A stretch of DNA of 64,000 nucleotides from Ceriagrion tenellum (lineage: Eukaryota > Arthropoda > Insecta > Odonata > Coenagrionidae): the NCBI GenBank assembly GCA_963169105.1, contig OY720636.1, positions 136,205,747 through 136,269,746 of the forward strand, given 5' to 3'. Below the pieces are notes generated by a model, which searched no databases, was not told the DNA's origin, and saw only the letters and a program-made list of their open reading frames with translations. Shown in pieces: positions 33,264-44,829 of this stretch (position 1 is its first letter; each line of letters starts with the position of its first letter). A program made the translations under genes and the position numbers.

Positions 33264-36034
33264 CGTCCTTCCTCCAAGTGAAGGCTTCCCTTATCGATAT
33301 TATTCCTTTAGCCATATTTCCTACATACAGATTCTATGATCCTGTTTGAAAACTGTTCGTCAGCCGTTATTTCTCATATTCTTCAGTTATTTCGAAAGGT
33401 TTTATCGACTGCCACAACTTTTCTTACCTTCATCTCTCATAGTGCGTTCTATATCGCTACCTAGTACCTCTTGTATGAGATTATACTACTCTTTCCCGCT
33501 GTATATCCGAGGTCAGATATCTATTACCACTTCAACGCGCCACCAACGGTTATCTCTCACTCTAAACAATGAAAACTTTTAGCCTAGATCATCACGCACG
33601 TATCAACTAGATTTAAATCCTCAGGTCCACTAGATTACAATCATACCAAACTATCTACTTTCCTTTGCTTCTGCTGACAAGTCGGGCAGTTCTTTACCTA
33701 AATATCTTTTGAATCTCTTCCAATACATCTCTTATACTTATTTACTCCACCTAAATATCTTGGACCTCTTTCCTGTTCTTTCTCTTCGTTTGCGTTTGCT
33801 CTCTCTCTTAATCCGATAGCGTTTTCGCCTTAACACACAGAGTCCCCTGTCACCCTTCTTCCAGTAGCTTCTGCATTTCATCGAATCGTCCTATCCACCA
33901 ATTTCCCTTCGTCCTGTTGGTCACTCATTTGCGTTACTCAATCGAGATGCAATAAGGGAGAGCTGTAAATCAGACGTTTTTAAAGTAGTATCCGTATGGT
34001 AAATCATGAAAATGACCTAACAATTCAACAAAGTGTGACGCAAATTCATTTTTCGATGAACAACATCACTTTTTTGCGTCAGAGAAACTACCCGTAAAAA
34101 GACTGGAATTATACGTACATTTAATGTCGTAATCCCCATGATACTGGTTGATCTGGTGGCCTACTCAAGAAGCTGTTAGATATATTTTAGATAATATGTA
34201 GTCATTATTAATGTATGTACATATTATCATATCATATTACCACTTACTTATTCCAACTTTTCAATTACGGTCCCATGAACCAAGTATTAATAAATGGTTT
34301 CAAATAAAGTTGTTATTGAAGCAACTACACAATTAATTGTAACCTGAAGTTTTTTCCAATGGTTTCAGCGATATTTTGATTCTCTACTTAAAATTCCAGC
34401 ATACCTGAAGTTAACACGAATACACCGATAAAAATCCTAAATCTAACAATATTTTTAAATTATTCAGATGGACATTTTTTCTCAAATTTCTATGAGTTCA
34501 ATCAAAAATACGTGTATGACAAAGAGCAGTTTATTATTCATCTGATAGCAACAACAATGTTCATTTAATAATTTTATGTTAACACGTCATGCATTTGAAT
34601 TGCACCACTAAAAATTATTTATGAGAATAAAAAAGTCATATTTTTCAGTTTCATCGTATACGATATGAAAAATCCTGAAAATAAAAAAATATAATGCCAC
34701 TTAGAAACAAGATTCCAAGCTATATCAGGCAGCCAGGAGCATTTAAAGAGTACTTTGGATATTAGAAGCCAAAAAAAAGAAGAGTAATCGACTTGAATGA
34801 AGTACCAAATGTTAGAACGAGTACTTCCCCTGCCTTGCCAGAAAAAAACGGCACCGGAACCGCGCATTTGGGTCGCGTACAAATTGCTATCGCGGAATCA
34901 GGCCAGATGGGGGGAGAGGCAGGGCAAAGGGCAGGTCTAAAAAAATCAGGGCAAGCTGCCAAACCTTTGGGATCGGGTCGCCATAATTCAGAACTGGTAC
35001 GGACTGCAAGGCCGTATGCTTCGCCCTCATCCGATAGTTTCGTCATAAATTCAAAATAAAAAACACGCCACCTCGCTAACCGAAGGAGTAACGATCACAT
35101 CCCTCAAAATTAAAAGTTTATGGCAACAAGTGGCACCTCAATTGTCATAACAAGGGGCTCAGGCGCATTTACCAGTACGTCGTGTTCGTTCCATTGAAGT
35201 CAAGGAAAGCAAACCTATACAACAAGATCAAGGTTGATCGACCAATTTCTAAGACTTTTCTTTCAGGAAGATATTTTTATTGGACATGTTATAAAGACTG
35301 ATTCATATTTGAATGCATGGATATCAAAAAGCATTTTCTTTCCCTCAATGATCAGGAGCAGTATCAGACCACGATTTGGGCAACGCATTGTTTTTTTTTG
35401 TTCCTCGTTAGGTAAGCCACATTCTGTTGCACGTATACAAGGCATCAGACTGTTGCATATGGGTTTACAATCATTTCCACTAAATTCGTGCATTTCCACT
35501 TATTACAAATTAAATTAATTTTGGATCAGGTTAGAGTTGAAATACATTGTTACCGTAGTCAAAAAGAGAGTAATTGAACCACTCTTATATGAATAACTTC
35601 AATATGCAAATCGATCTGCATAAAAAATCTTCTTTCGTAATCAAAGAACGAAAACTGCATTACTAAATGTCAGAACAAAATAGGCAAACGCGTTACGGAA
35701 AGTATACGATGAAACTTGAGAAATTATTTTGAAATAACCAAAAGAAGTCAAGAAGATAAAAATAGTGATCTACAACATTTTATAACGCAATATGAAATAC
35801 AAATTACGTTACGCTTGTGGATCTAGAAAATGAGTCAGCCAGTTCAATTTCTTACTGTGATTAAAAACAATATAATTTCCCATTCCGACTACAGATTATA
35901 CCAAACCTCATACGGCAACCCTACCGGCTGGCACAATAAGTAAAACTAGACACCTGTTACTTCCCGTAACTAGGCATGGAGGCAATCTTTTATTTTATTT
36001 TATTTGTATTTCAAAATGTACAAGACAAGACATG
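33264..36034. other. Intergenic, no gene recognised
   Basis: AT-rich. 34793-35059 carries overlapping plus (88 codons) and minus (94 codons) frames in a GC-richer patch, and 35234-35518 another pair. None shows a domain. Confidence 0.5.
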
Positions 36035-36580
36035 ACAAGATGAAAAAGAGAGATGCTACTTCACTCTGGTTAGGACACACCTCGAATACGTCGCGAGCAT
36101 TTCGCCCCTGGTCAAAAAGATTTTACCAAAAAAATTAATAAAATACAAAGGAAAGTAGCGCGTTCCGTTAAAAACTGCTACGAGCGTAGTATCTCACAAC
36201 TTTTAGAGGGATTATGGTGGGAGCCCCTAGAGACTCGGGAGGCTACACACTAGGCTTAGCTTGCTTGATAAATTCAGAACTGATATTTTTCAGAGCGACA
36301 TAGAGAATATTAGCATGACTCCTCACTACATCTCTAGGTCTGTCAGATGCGATAAAATAAGAGAGATACACTGCCAAACAGATAGGTACAATAACTCGTT
36401 CTTTCCGCGAACAATAAGCGACCACAATAAAAATTGAGCTCCACTAAATACACTCCTATAATACATGTCACCATTCATCTCCAAAAAAAATACACCTATA
36501 CACGGCTGGTAACCTAACACCCCCTGCCATACGCTAATGCGGCGGCTCGCAGGGTATTATGTAGATGTAGGAGTAGAAGA
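36035..36580 (+). pseudogene. LINE (CR1/Jockey-type) 3' fragment
   Basis: The plus strand reads LVRTHLEYVASI, then KIQRKVARSVKNCYERSISQ and WEPLETREATH, and later SFFPRTISDHN. This matches the C-terminus of CR1/Jockey-type elements (LVRPHLEYA...W.P....I..IEK.QR.AAR.....Y......LGW..L..RR... and FFPRTI.DWN.LP). Several stops and frameshifts interrupt it. The 3' tail has CCCCTGCCATACGC and CGCAGGGTATTATGTAGATG, and the same tail occurs alone at 4740-4800 on the other strand. Confidence 0.88.
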
Positions 36581-37684
36581 CTACAGTACTACAGTACATC
36601 TCCGTTTTTCAATTATAAGTCCCATGATTAAACATGCCATTGTGCCCAATGCCAAGCAAAGTTATCAGAACCGATGAAAATGAAGATGATGCTGAGTGCG
36701 TGAGAGGAGTTTTTTATTCTAGGCAAAATGAAGTTCGGGCATTGGACCATGTTTTTCGCACGTGCGCCCACAAAATGGATAGTTGAATGGGTAAAGACGA
36801 CGAAGCAGTTTTCGTATGGAAACAAAATAAATTTTTGTTTAGATCGAACAGTGACTTTGCTACCTAAAAATTTATTTCCGGCAAAATGTTATCTTTGACT
36901 TTTGGATTGAGGAGCTATATGACATTAAAAACAACACAATTAGATTACTCTGTCTGCAGTGTTGTGCATCACACGTTGTTTATACGTAGTTTAGGTTTCA
37001 CAGATATCAAAAGTGAGTCTTACCTCGCAGTAGTAAACTTTACGTCTTTATTACATGAGATTAATCCGACACCGAAATAACGGTATTCTGAATTTAAGCG
37101 GTAAATATTCTTACATAAGACATTTAAGACAAGATTTTTGCTTTTAAATGATATTCCTATCCTCGGAAGGCGGAGTTAACTTCATCTAGTGTTCGCGGCC
37201 TGAAACATGCTATGATCAAGAATATTCAAGATCTGAGCATACGTTCGGAATCTTTAATTGTTTGAATTTTGATTTTTTTTACTGGAATTCAAATCTCCGA
37301 GTTATTCCAGGGTAAGAGAGTATTCTCAATACAAATTTAAAGCATACTAATCACCCGAGAGGATATTCTTCATTTAAAAATTGAGGACTTTGGCCAAAGT
37401 TTGAGATCATTCTTATTTTGAGAATCATTTTCTCCTGGCTATCGCTTTAGTGGAACCCCCTCTTATATCAAGACAGCATGCTCGGCATTTATTTTAGTGG
37501 GCTGTATTCTTAAAAGAACCTCAACAGTTCAGAACGTTAACAGTTTTTTTTCGGTGGAGTTCTCCCAACGAACGAACTGAGTGCAGTTTAACGATCACTT
37601 TAGATTCCCTCAGAGTTCATCGATTGGATACAAATCAAAAAAGAGTACTCTTTTTCACTTTTTATGTAAGCATCGTGAAAATAT
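36581..37684. other. Intergenic, nothing recognised
   Basis: AT-rich; no gene or repeat family recognised. Confidence 0.5.
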
Positions 37685-38034
37685 TTAGCTAATAGCGGCC
37701 AAAAATATTTCATCCGCTTTCCCGCAAATCCCTCGCCAAATACCCAGAGTCCTTTCAATCGCTTCTATCTCATGGCCGCTGAAGAACAGCCACACCTGAG
37801 GCAGGGATTCCATCGCATCCCCGTGCTGTGTTTCACCATTCACGAGTCGTTCCCGGAACGATGGAGTGGGTCCCGCTGAATGTCGTCCCCTTCGGCCGAT
37901 CGCCCGTGACGCCAGAGAGAGGAAGGGTGTGGGAGGTACGTGCACTGGAGACGAGGAAGGTCTTCTAGTCCGACAGCGGTCAGGAGAGGAGATGAGGGGG
38001 AAGGAAGAGAGGCCCGCATACTGCATACTTCCCT
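37685..38034. other. GC-rich patch with overlapping ORFs
   Basis: A minus frame of 113 codons (37685-38026) overlaps another minus frame and the plus frames that run into the adjacent LINE. It is proline/serine-rich in its first half. No domain is recognisable. Being directly 5' of the LINE fragment, part may be diverged LINE sequence. Confidence 0.35.
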
Positions 38035-38560
38035 GCAGCGACCTCTCTGGCAGAGATCTGAACCGCCTTCAAGTAGCCCAGAATGCGTGCATTCGTTACG
38101 CATTCAGGCCTGGACTATGGGATCACCTAACTCACATCTACAGGAGGGAAGACTTTCTAATGATGAAGAAAAGGCGATCTTTCATATGCACTCTGACTGA
38201 CGTGTCTGTACGCAAATATGGAGCCCCCTCCTATATAGTGACTAAACTAAAAACGATGCAGGAGGTACACGCAAGGGATACAAGGATGGGAGCCGTATCA
38301 TATCGACACCACCTCCAAAGATCTCTCTATCTCTATCGACACCATCTCAAATTGAATGAGTGGTTCCTTCGTGGCAACCTTTGTCAGATGTTTTAACTCA
38401 ATGCCAAATGACCTTAAAAACAGATGCACCAGGAATGTTCTGAAGGAGCATCTGGCGAAGGGCTACGACCTGAATGTCCCCTAGTTTTGTAAAGAAGCAG
38501 TTTCCAAACCGCGTGGACTCAGTATATGTATATTACACAGTTGTCAATAAATGAAACTGA
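38035..38560 (+). pseudogene. Non-LTR retrotransposon 3' fragment
   Basis: The frame reads DLSGRDLNRLQVAQNACIRY, then DHLTHIYRREDFLMMKKRRS and YGAPSYIVTKLKTM. This is the post-polymerase part of Jockey/CR1-like reverse transcriptases (L.RLQ.AQNAC.RY....R.DH.T..YR...FL....RR). A frameshift near 38340-38360 moves the reading to SFVATFVRCFNSMPNDLKNR, matching the conserved FR..NSLP..L end, and it closes at a TAG near 38484. An AATAAA lies at 38545-38550. It is a different LINE lineage from 17790/23508. Confidence 0.88.
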
Positions 38561-39119
38561 ATGTTGTGCCAAAACTGTACAAATTAGTCTATACATACCT
38601 CGACATCCATTTTACCAAACTTAAGAATCAATATTTTATATATTTCGCTGTTGAGTCAGTTTTCTTAAAATATTTATTTCTTTATTTTATTTATTTATTT
38701 ATTTCTTTATTTATTCATTTAGTCTTTGCTATATAAATAATACATATTGAACCTGCTATAACGACTCTTAAAAATTTTAGCTGGTGTGCTTTTATGATAT
38801 TTTTATTTTAATCAAACATTTCAAGCGTTATGAAAAATCATGATTATTGTGATTCATTTTGAATATTTATTCCTTCACTCAATGGCTTCCATCTTTTCAA
38901 TGTTGTATTTTTAATAATGTTCTCTTTTACAATACTTCGAGAGCATAAGGCCATTATGCGGCATTAACTGACCACCGGACAGAACACCGGCCAAAATGTC
39001 AGCCGCATCAGATGACATGGGATGAAGGCAACAAAAAATAACATCAGCTTTGTAATCGTATATGTTAAAAAAAAGAAAAGCCGGCCTGCGAGCCAAATTC
39101 CATTTAAATGAAAAAAAAA
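38561..39119. other. Intergenic with (TTTA)n simple repeat
   Basis: A TTTA/TTTC-rich simple repeat runs at about 38672-38725. No gene is recognised. Confidence 0.6.
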
Positions 39120-39124
39120 CTCTC

Positions 39125-39215
39125 TAAGAGCCCTGGGGCGGGGAAAGAGGGGGTCATAAGGCCTCATTCTCCCCAGGATAAATAAAACAAAGTCAAGTCA
39201 AAGTCAAGGGCTAGA
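39125..39215 (+). repeat. SINE 3' tail fragment
   Basis: GGGGCGGGGAAAGAGGGGGTC and later CCCCAGGATAAATAAAACAA match the 3' half of the SINE at 9378-9564 (GGGGAAAGAGGGGACC and CCCAGGATAAATACAATACA). It ends in a short AAGTCAAGTCAAAGTCAAG tandem tail. The tRNA-like head is missing. Confidence 0.65.
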
Positions 39216-41109
39216 TCGAGGACATGCGAACGAAGGCATTGTGGGTGTCCTTGAATACGTTCGTTTAAGGCGGCTGGTAATCGTGAGTATATATTTAGCT
39301 AATACATTTAAGCAATCATGCTTATGCGTTTGCTCTAGCCATGGAAGCAATCATGCAAATGATACCAGTAGTATGTTATAATATTTTTCGTAAATTGATG
39401 ATTAGAGTTTTCGGTGCGGTACTCGAAATTCATACGAAACTATATTGAAATATGTTTATTTCGACCATTGAACCCTGCTTGACAACTTGATATTTGTCAG
39501 AATAAATTATAATAATAAAGTATAATTTCGCATCAATAAGAAAATCCATACGTGTATTATAGTGTCATTACGAATGTCATCATATGCCATAAAGCTACGT
39601 GTTTTATTGACCAACTGCCAAAAAAAACAAAATCAATAATACAATTTTTTCACCTTTATCTTTAGATATCATTATTGTGGATAGGTGGCTAAAGCAAATC
39701 TGTAGTTATATACATGTACAAAAATCGCTTTAATCACCGAAACTCAGAATATAACCGCTAGAGTTATCCTCCATTCCCACACATCTCAAGAAAACATAAC
39801 CATTAGTAAAACTAATTATATAATTTCGAGAACTCTCATTTACAACCAAAATGTAAATGGCGAAACAAATAAGGCTTAATTTGTAAAAGTTAACATCTAT
39901 CGTAAGGAAAAAAAAGATGCAACGTTGAAAACAGTGCGTGTATCAAAAATATCGAAGCATTATTTTAAGAAGAGAAAAAATATGGATGCGTTATAGCCAA
40001 TGAGCTTTGAACCGATATGCCAATATTTACTCAGAGCCATTTAAAAAGTATCACTATATCAGAAAATGCGGGAAAATAATAATTTTAAATTATTAGAAAA
40101 GGACGCACATTTACGAATAACAACCACATATACATTTATGTATATAACCACTAATGCGTGGGGTATGACGAAAATATAAATCCAAAAAACTCATCGCAAC
40201 TTTTGAATCCCCTAATGGCATAAAAGTTTTCGCAAGGCGAGTACGCAGAAGGTAAGCTAGACAAAAGTGTCAAAGAAAAGATAGAGGGGCTAAATATGTA
40301 TCTCTGCTACCAACAGCTAACATCTACGGATTGGAATTTCCTTAGCGCAACAACTTCTTGGTGAACCATGCACAGCAAAGGAAGAAGAAATACATTATCT
40401 GTTCATTCCTAAATGATATTATTTATTCAGGGCAGAGGTGATAAGACACACTGATGCCTCGTCTACACACACTTGAGGCTATGTATGCTGTATTTAGTAG
40501 CACTTGGAGAGGGTAACCGTTGAAATACAACGGGAAAAAGAAAAAAATAAATGGTTTCATTGGGTATAAATAAACTCACTGATGTGCCGTGCAACATTCA
40601 TTTACCATGCAGAAAATCATATAGTAATCCTTAATAAAATACTCATGGAATGGCTTGGGCGAAATGTAACCCCGCTAAAATCCCACTGCAATTCTCACAT
40701 TGACCACATAAGCAAAGCACAGGTTTAGGATCCTACTTAATTCCTATGCTGCGCTTGTTATGGGAATTATAAAACATTTAAAATGTCCATATCACTAACG
40801 CAATAGATGGAGTATATCATATACACTACATAAAAGTGTTAACAGTTGTTAAGGATCTATTTAACGATTCCTCAATTAATAGTCTCTCATCTATCACTTA
40901 AATTATATTCAAAACTAATATTTCCTCAAAATACCTTTGATTAAGATTCACTTAAATTAAATATAACTTCTTCATTACATTTTGCAATATACCGGACCGG
41001 GTTATAGACGGACATATCTGAGTAATTACAAGGCTTCAAGAGGAGATGAAAATTTTCTTTGGTCTCAGCAAACGGACAAAAGTCAATTTTATGAATATAT
41101 TTGAAGTGG
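39216..41109. other. Intergenic, nothing recognised
   Basis: AT-rich; no open frame of note and no repeat family recognised. Confidence 0.5.
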
Positions 41110-41535
41110 AACTACGAACAACAAAACAGTATGAGAAAATATTCGTGTGGAGCGTGGCATTGTATGGATCGGAAGTATGGACCATTGGAAAAGTAGTTTA
41201 TAAAAGATAAGAAATCGTAGAAACCTAGAGTAAAATAAGAATGTTGAAGCTCAAATTGCGTGCAAAATAAGAAATGGAGAAGAAATACATAAATTAAGAA
41301 CCAGATGGATTGGGCGCACCATTAGGTAAAATGGATTTCAGGAGAATATAATTGAACTGAAATAGAGACCAAAGTCCCAACAGGAAATCAAAGGGATAAA
41401 AACAAGGACAAAATACCAGGTAGTACCCTTGAAGGTACTACCAGGGAGTAAAGGAACTAATATAGTATAGAGGAAAGGACGGAGTTTAGCAGTCAACCAA
41501 TCATAGGAGTGAACGACCAATGATCAACGATGATG
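41110..41535 (+). pseudogene. LINE reverse-transcriptase C-terminal remnant
   Basis: KIFVWSVALYGSEVWTIGK is the same signature as at 17790 (ALYGSE.WT.GKA..KR). After it come degraded pieces with stops and a single-base frameshift. Near the end a GCAGTCAACCAATCATAGG block followed by ATGATGATGAAG-like repeats resembles a LINE 3' end. The LTR element at 41576 begins about 40 bp further on. Confidence 0.8.
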
Positions 41536-41575
41536 AAGACATGACACCATCGTCTTCGTTTCTCGCCATTGATAA

Positions 41576-41783
41576 TGTTATGCATTTGATTTATATGTAT
41601 TAATTCTTAATTAAGTTGGTTTAAGTTGTTTTTTAATATTTAAGTTAATTTGGTTTATTTTAGTATGTTTATTTATTTGTGTTGACTTTGGTTCAATTGT
41701 TTTTCGTTGCCGAGAGGGAGGGAGAGACGTCATTAATAAATCAGTGGACCAAGAGGCTAGTCACTTATTATTAAAACTTAACA
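41576..41783 (+). repeat. 5' LTR
   Basis: 208 bp, TGTTATG...AACTTAACA, with the TGTTA/TAACA inverted ends typical of LTRs. It shares long blocks with 44830-45041, such as TTTTAGTATGTTTATTTATT and GACGTCATTAATA. An AATAAA near 41735 could be its polyadenylation signal. Confidence 0.88.
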
Positions 41784-41796
41784 TGGTGGCAGCGGT
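41784..41796 (+). promoter_or_regulatory. Primer-binding site (tRNA-Leu type)
   Basis: TGGTGGCAGCGGT starts immediately after the LTR and is complementary to the 3' end, CCA included, of the tRNA-Leu class whose acceptor ends ACCGCTGCCA. This is a common gypsy-type primer arrangement. Confidence 0.8.
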
Positions 41797-41825
41797 AAAA
41801 CAGTAATTTCTGTGAATATAAAAAA

Positions 41826-42320
41826 ATGGAAATGCAGTTTACAATGTCAACACCAATGGAAAATTCTGGAGATGTTGCCCACAATTGGATAATGTTCAGA
41901 ATAAGATTTGAAATTTTTTTTAAAGCCTTCATGCCTACCAGGATGATTGAGCGAAGAAAAGTGGCAGTACTTCTGCATTATATGGGGGAAGAAGACCAGC
42001 ATATTTTTAACTCCTTGCACTTATAAAAAGAAGAATCTTCAACTTAGAAATTATAAAACAGAAACTCGAAGAATACTTCGTACCGCGGAAAAATGTTACA
42101 TTGGAACGACATGTTCTCTTCAAACATATTTTCATCACAGGAATAAACGGATACGACACCACTTCTGCTAAGAACACCACACCTTGATTTGAGTGGAGCT
42201 TTTGAAGTAAGCCAAAGCAAGCACTTAGCAACGTCAAGATTAAGAAAACTACAAGAGGAGGAAGACGAAGAATACACAAATGACCCGTATAATGTCATGG
42301 CAGTAGAAAACATATAAAGA
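41826..42320 (+). pseudogene. Gypsy-type gag remnant
   Basis: The first frame (41826-42026) has MENSGDVAHNWIMFRIRFE and RRKVAVLLHYMGEEDQHIFN, matching the W..F..rFe.........kva.LLh.~G~e...if... core of gypsy gag. After a frameshift the reading moves to KLEEYFVPRKNVTLERHMFF (about 42058-42118), the usual L..YF.P..N...ER..F block. A further in-phase stretch, LRKLQEEEDEEYTNDPYNV, lies near 42237-42300. No zinc knuckle or protease follows. The gene is dead: at least one frameshift and several stops. Confidence 0.8.
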
Positions 42321-42668
42321 AGATGACAAACAAAATCTACTAATGGAACATGGCGGTAAAGAGGTATGTGTGCATTGAAATAGTATGGGTGAAATTAACA
42401 CTGTAAAAGAAGACAGAAGAAATAAATACAAAAATATAGATAAGTAGTAGAATATAGAAGGATATAAATAGAAGAACAATATTCTTCTATCTATATTTAT
42501 CTCTTCTATTCTTAGAATATAGATAGAATATAAAATAAAATACATATGGGAGAATAAAGATACAAGAATACAGATAGAGGAATATAGATAGAAGATACTG
42601 AATGTATAGAAAAATGGGACATAGGAAAGATGTGTATGAATCATTTGTTTTTTATTTATTCGATCATA
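42321..42668. repeat. Degenerate ATAGA-rich simple repeat with foldback
   Basis: AT-rich sequence of ATATAGATAGAA-like units. 42450-42515 folds back on itself (ATAGAAGGATATAAATAGAA against TTCTATCTATATTTATCTC). It gives a tyrosine/isoleucine-rich 131-codon minus frame (42249-42644), which is a by-product of the repeat. It lies where pol would be expected. Confidence 0.7.
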
Positions 42669-42737
42669 AAGGGGAAGATATTATGAATTTGATTTATGTT
42701 TATTAATAATTTAATAAGCTGGTTTAAGTTTTTTTCC
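42669..42737 (+). repeat. Internal polypurine tract and truncated third LTR
   Basis: AAGGGGAAGA (42669-42678) is followed by TATTATGAATTTGATTTATG and onward to GGTTTAAGTT, matching the first 55-60 bases of both LTRs. It then breaks off in TTTTTTTCCC. It has the same orientation as the outer LTRs. Its purine tract is nearly identical to the one before the 3' LTR. The break marks the left edge of the antisense cargo. Confidence 0.75.
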
Positions 42738-42914
42738 CATATTATTGTAAATTCTTCAGCTTAAAAAGATATAAAATCTAAAATGCAAAGTGTGTTTATA
42801 ATTTGCTTCTCAATACTGTAGAATTATTACCTCAAATGCAATGTCAATGAGGTTTTCTATACAAAATTTAACAATAGTGAATCAATCCTTCCTTAGAATG
42901 ATCCTCTGCTTGAA

Positions 42915-44522
42915 TCATATGCGTTTACATTTTGGTAGGATAATATTGTCACTCTCCCAAATTTCCAGTTTCATCTCTTGAATACTGTCACTGTTGGTCA
43001 GACACTTTAAGCTGGAAATAAGTGCCTGGTTACAAATTTTAGTCTCATAAATTTTCTTGTTCATGAGTCCCTTTTCTGCACAGGGATTCAAGCATACTGG
43101 AATTGACAGCATTTTGTCTCCTGCGCCTGAAGGTGATTTAGCAGTATTATCAAACTCTGAGGCAGATGCTTTTAAAGTAAAGCTGGTTTTATTACCCTCT
43201 TGATAGTTAATATTTAGATCTTCAACTGTAAGTTCCAGGTTTCCTTGTTCAATTTTTGATTTTGTCTCCAACTTCTGCCTCATAATTTCCATTTCTCTGT
43301 TCTGGTGGCTGACGAGTTGTTCAAGTTTATACCTCTTCTCTTCTAGAGATTTCACAACTTCCTTTAATTTTTCGATCTCTGTTATCATCCGTTCTAAAGC
43401 CTCATCTTTGCTGGACAAACTTCCTCGCATATGACTCAGATCAGTTTCATAAGAAGATTTTGCAGTTTCCATCTCTTCTTTGAATTTCTCTATCATAGAT
43501 TCTGTCTGTATTGATGTTCTTCTCAGAGTACACAATTCCTGGCGCTCAGCTTCCCTTTCTAGTGTAATAAGTTGATCGTCCATCATTTTTTGCAATGTAA
43601 TCGACATTCTGTGCTTTTCACTTTCTTGATCTTTCACTGTATTTTCCAGTTCATTCAAAGCTTTCTTCCATTTTTCTTTCTCAGCCTCTTCTTTCATTTT
43701 CATCCTTGCTAATTCATCTTCTAAAAATTTCATTTCTGCAGCCATTTTATCTCTTTCTTCTTTGGCGGCGTCTCCCTGTCCTTGCTCCAAACACCTTAAT
43801 TTAAACTGCTCTTCCATTGCCTTCCTTTCACATTCAGCAATTTGATCTTTTAGTCGCTGTTGTGCACATTGTGCTTCTCGAAGCTGCTGTTCCAAATCTT
43901 CTATGTCTTCTTCAGCATCTTCCAGGTCTCCCTCTAATTCACAAATCTGTCGTTTCAATGAAATAATTTCCTGTGCCATGCATTCGCATTTCTTATTTGA
44001 CTGTATCAACCTTTCTCTATCTTTACCGATGCACGCAATAGCATCCAACAATAACTGTAGTTTGGACAGGTGTCCTTTCAAAAATTTTGAATCATTTTCC
44101 TTGAGAGTAAGAAAATATTCAATCATGTTTTCTTCCCCTTGCCCAGAGTCCACAGATGGTTTTTTATGGTTTTCTGCATCCTTTTCTTGACTGCCCTTAG
44201 GTGTTTTTTTGCAGCTTAGTAATTCATTCCTCAAATTGTCACATTCTGATTTTAAATCAGAGGTAATTCGAAGTAATTCTGCATTTGCGTTTTCCAAGGC
44301 GTAGATTCTTGATAAGTAATCATACTCTGGTGTCTCATTTGGTTTTGGTTCGCTCAAGGTACGGGAAGGTTTTATGTCTTCTTCCAATTCCTGTTCAAGT
44401 TCAGTTGAGAGTTGCCCTTTGTCATCCTCCAATCCTAGTTCACTAAATGTTGAAGAATGTCTTTTTTCTTCATCCATTTTTTGTCCGCTCATCTCTGAAA
44501 AATATTTTTTTCCTTTATTCAA
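42915..44522 (-). CDS. Coiled-coil protein, antisense inside the LTR element
   Basis: An uninterrupted frame of 535 codons ends in TGA (42915-42917). The most upstream in-frame start shown is TTG (44520-44522); the first ATG gives MSGQKMDEEK about ten residues later and is a likelier start. Residues 1-60 are degenerate 15-residue repeats of the type EDD.R..S..SE..L. About 70-440 are long heptad-rich coiled coil, for example QICELEGDLEDAEEDIEDLE and KFLEDELARMKMKEEAEKEK. The last 95 residues are not coiled and contain several cysteines. No catalytic domain, signal peptide or membrane segment is visible. Coiled coils match many cytoskeletal and centrosomal proteins superficially, and I do not recognise a family. 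The open length contrasts with the ruined gag beside it. It may be a captured host gene or an uncaptured host gene between retroelement pieces. Confidence 0.7.
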   Translation of the reverse strand: MNKGKKYFSEMSGQKMDEEKRHSSTFSELGLEDDKGQLSTELEQELEEDIKPSRTLSEPKPNETPEYDYLSRIYALENANAELLRITSDLKSECDNLRNELLSCKKTPKGSQEKDAENHKKPSVDSGQGEENMIEYFLTLKENDSKFLKGHLSKLQLLLDAIACIGKDRERLIQSNKKCECMAQEIISLKRQICELEGDLEDAEEDIEDLEQQLREAQCAQQRLKDQIAECERKAMEEQFKLRCLEQGQGDAAKEERDKMAAEMKFLEDELARMKMKEEAEKEKWKKALNELENTVKDQESEKHRMSITLQKMMDDQLITLEREAERQELCTLRRTSIQTESMIEKFKEEMETAKSSYETDLSHMRGSLSSKDEALERMITEIEKLKEVVKSLEEKRYKLEQLVSHQNREMEIMRQKLETKSKIEQGNLELTVEDLNINYQEGNKTSFTLKASASEFDNTAKSPSGAGDKMLSIPVCLNPCAEKGLMNKKIYETKICNQALISSLKCLTNSDSIQEMKLEIWESDNIILPKCKRI

Positions 44523-44812
44523 ATGTTGTTCACCAATTAATGAAGGACATTTTACACAGTCCTATAATTCCTTTTCACTTCTCACTGAAGGATACCTCAC
44601 ACTATCCTCATGGATATCGTCACTTATTGAAAGATGCCTTGCATCATCCTCCTATTCTTTTACACTTGTGGTCGAAGTAGACCTTACGTAATCTTCCCGT
44701 GCACAAACTGTTGAGGAAAGACGTCTGTCCCAATACACCAATTGTTTTTCACTGATTAGTGCTTATTGAAGGATCTGTATAATCCTCTGCGGGCTCCTCT
44801 TCACTTCTCTTA
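44345..44812 (-). repeat. 45-bp coding repeats encoding 15-residue units
   Basis: Read on the minus strand, this region is a tandem array of about nine degenerate 45-bp (sometimes 42-bp) units. Examples in order: EDDARHLSISDDIH, EDSVRYPSVRSEKEL, NKGKKYFSEMSGQKM, DEEKRHSSTFSELGL, EDDKGQLSTELEQEL. Four to five units lie upstream of the ORF start in the same repeat phase but contain stop codons (for example before DCVKCPS and after TSVKE). The array, and probably the original reading frame, therefore once extended almost to the 3' LTR. Related plus-strand frames at 44374-44691 are its shadow. Confidence 0.8.
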
Positions 44813-44821
44813 GAAAGTTTC

Positions 44822-44829
44822 GGGGAAGA
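44822..44829 (+). promoter_or_regulatory. Polypurine tract before the 3' LTR
   Basis: GGGGAAGA lies directly before the TG of the 3' LTR, as required for plus-strand priming. The same sequence precedes the internal truncated LTR at 42679. Confidence 0.7.

Noticed and set aside
37685..38026. 113-codon minus frame in a GC-rich patch
   Set aside because: Proline/serine-rich, overlaps other frames, no recognisable domain, next to a LINE fragment.
42249..42644. 131-codon minus frame inside the LTR element
   Set aside because: Tyrosine/isoleucine-rich translation of an ATAGA simple repeat, not a gene.
44374..44691. 105-codon plus frame with serine-rich 15-residue periodicity
   Set aside because: It is the opposite-strand shadow of the 45-bp repeats that encode the N-terminus of the antisense ORF.
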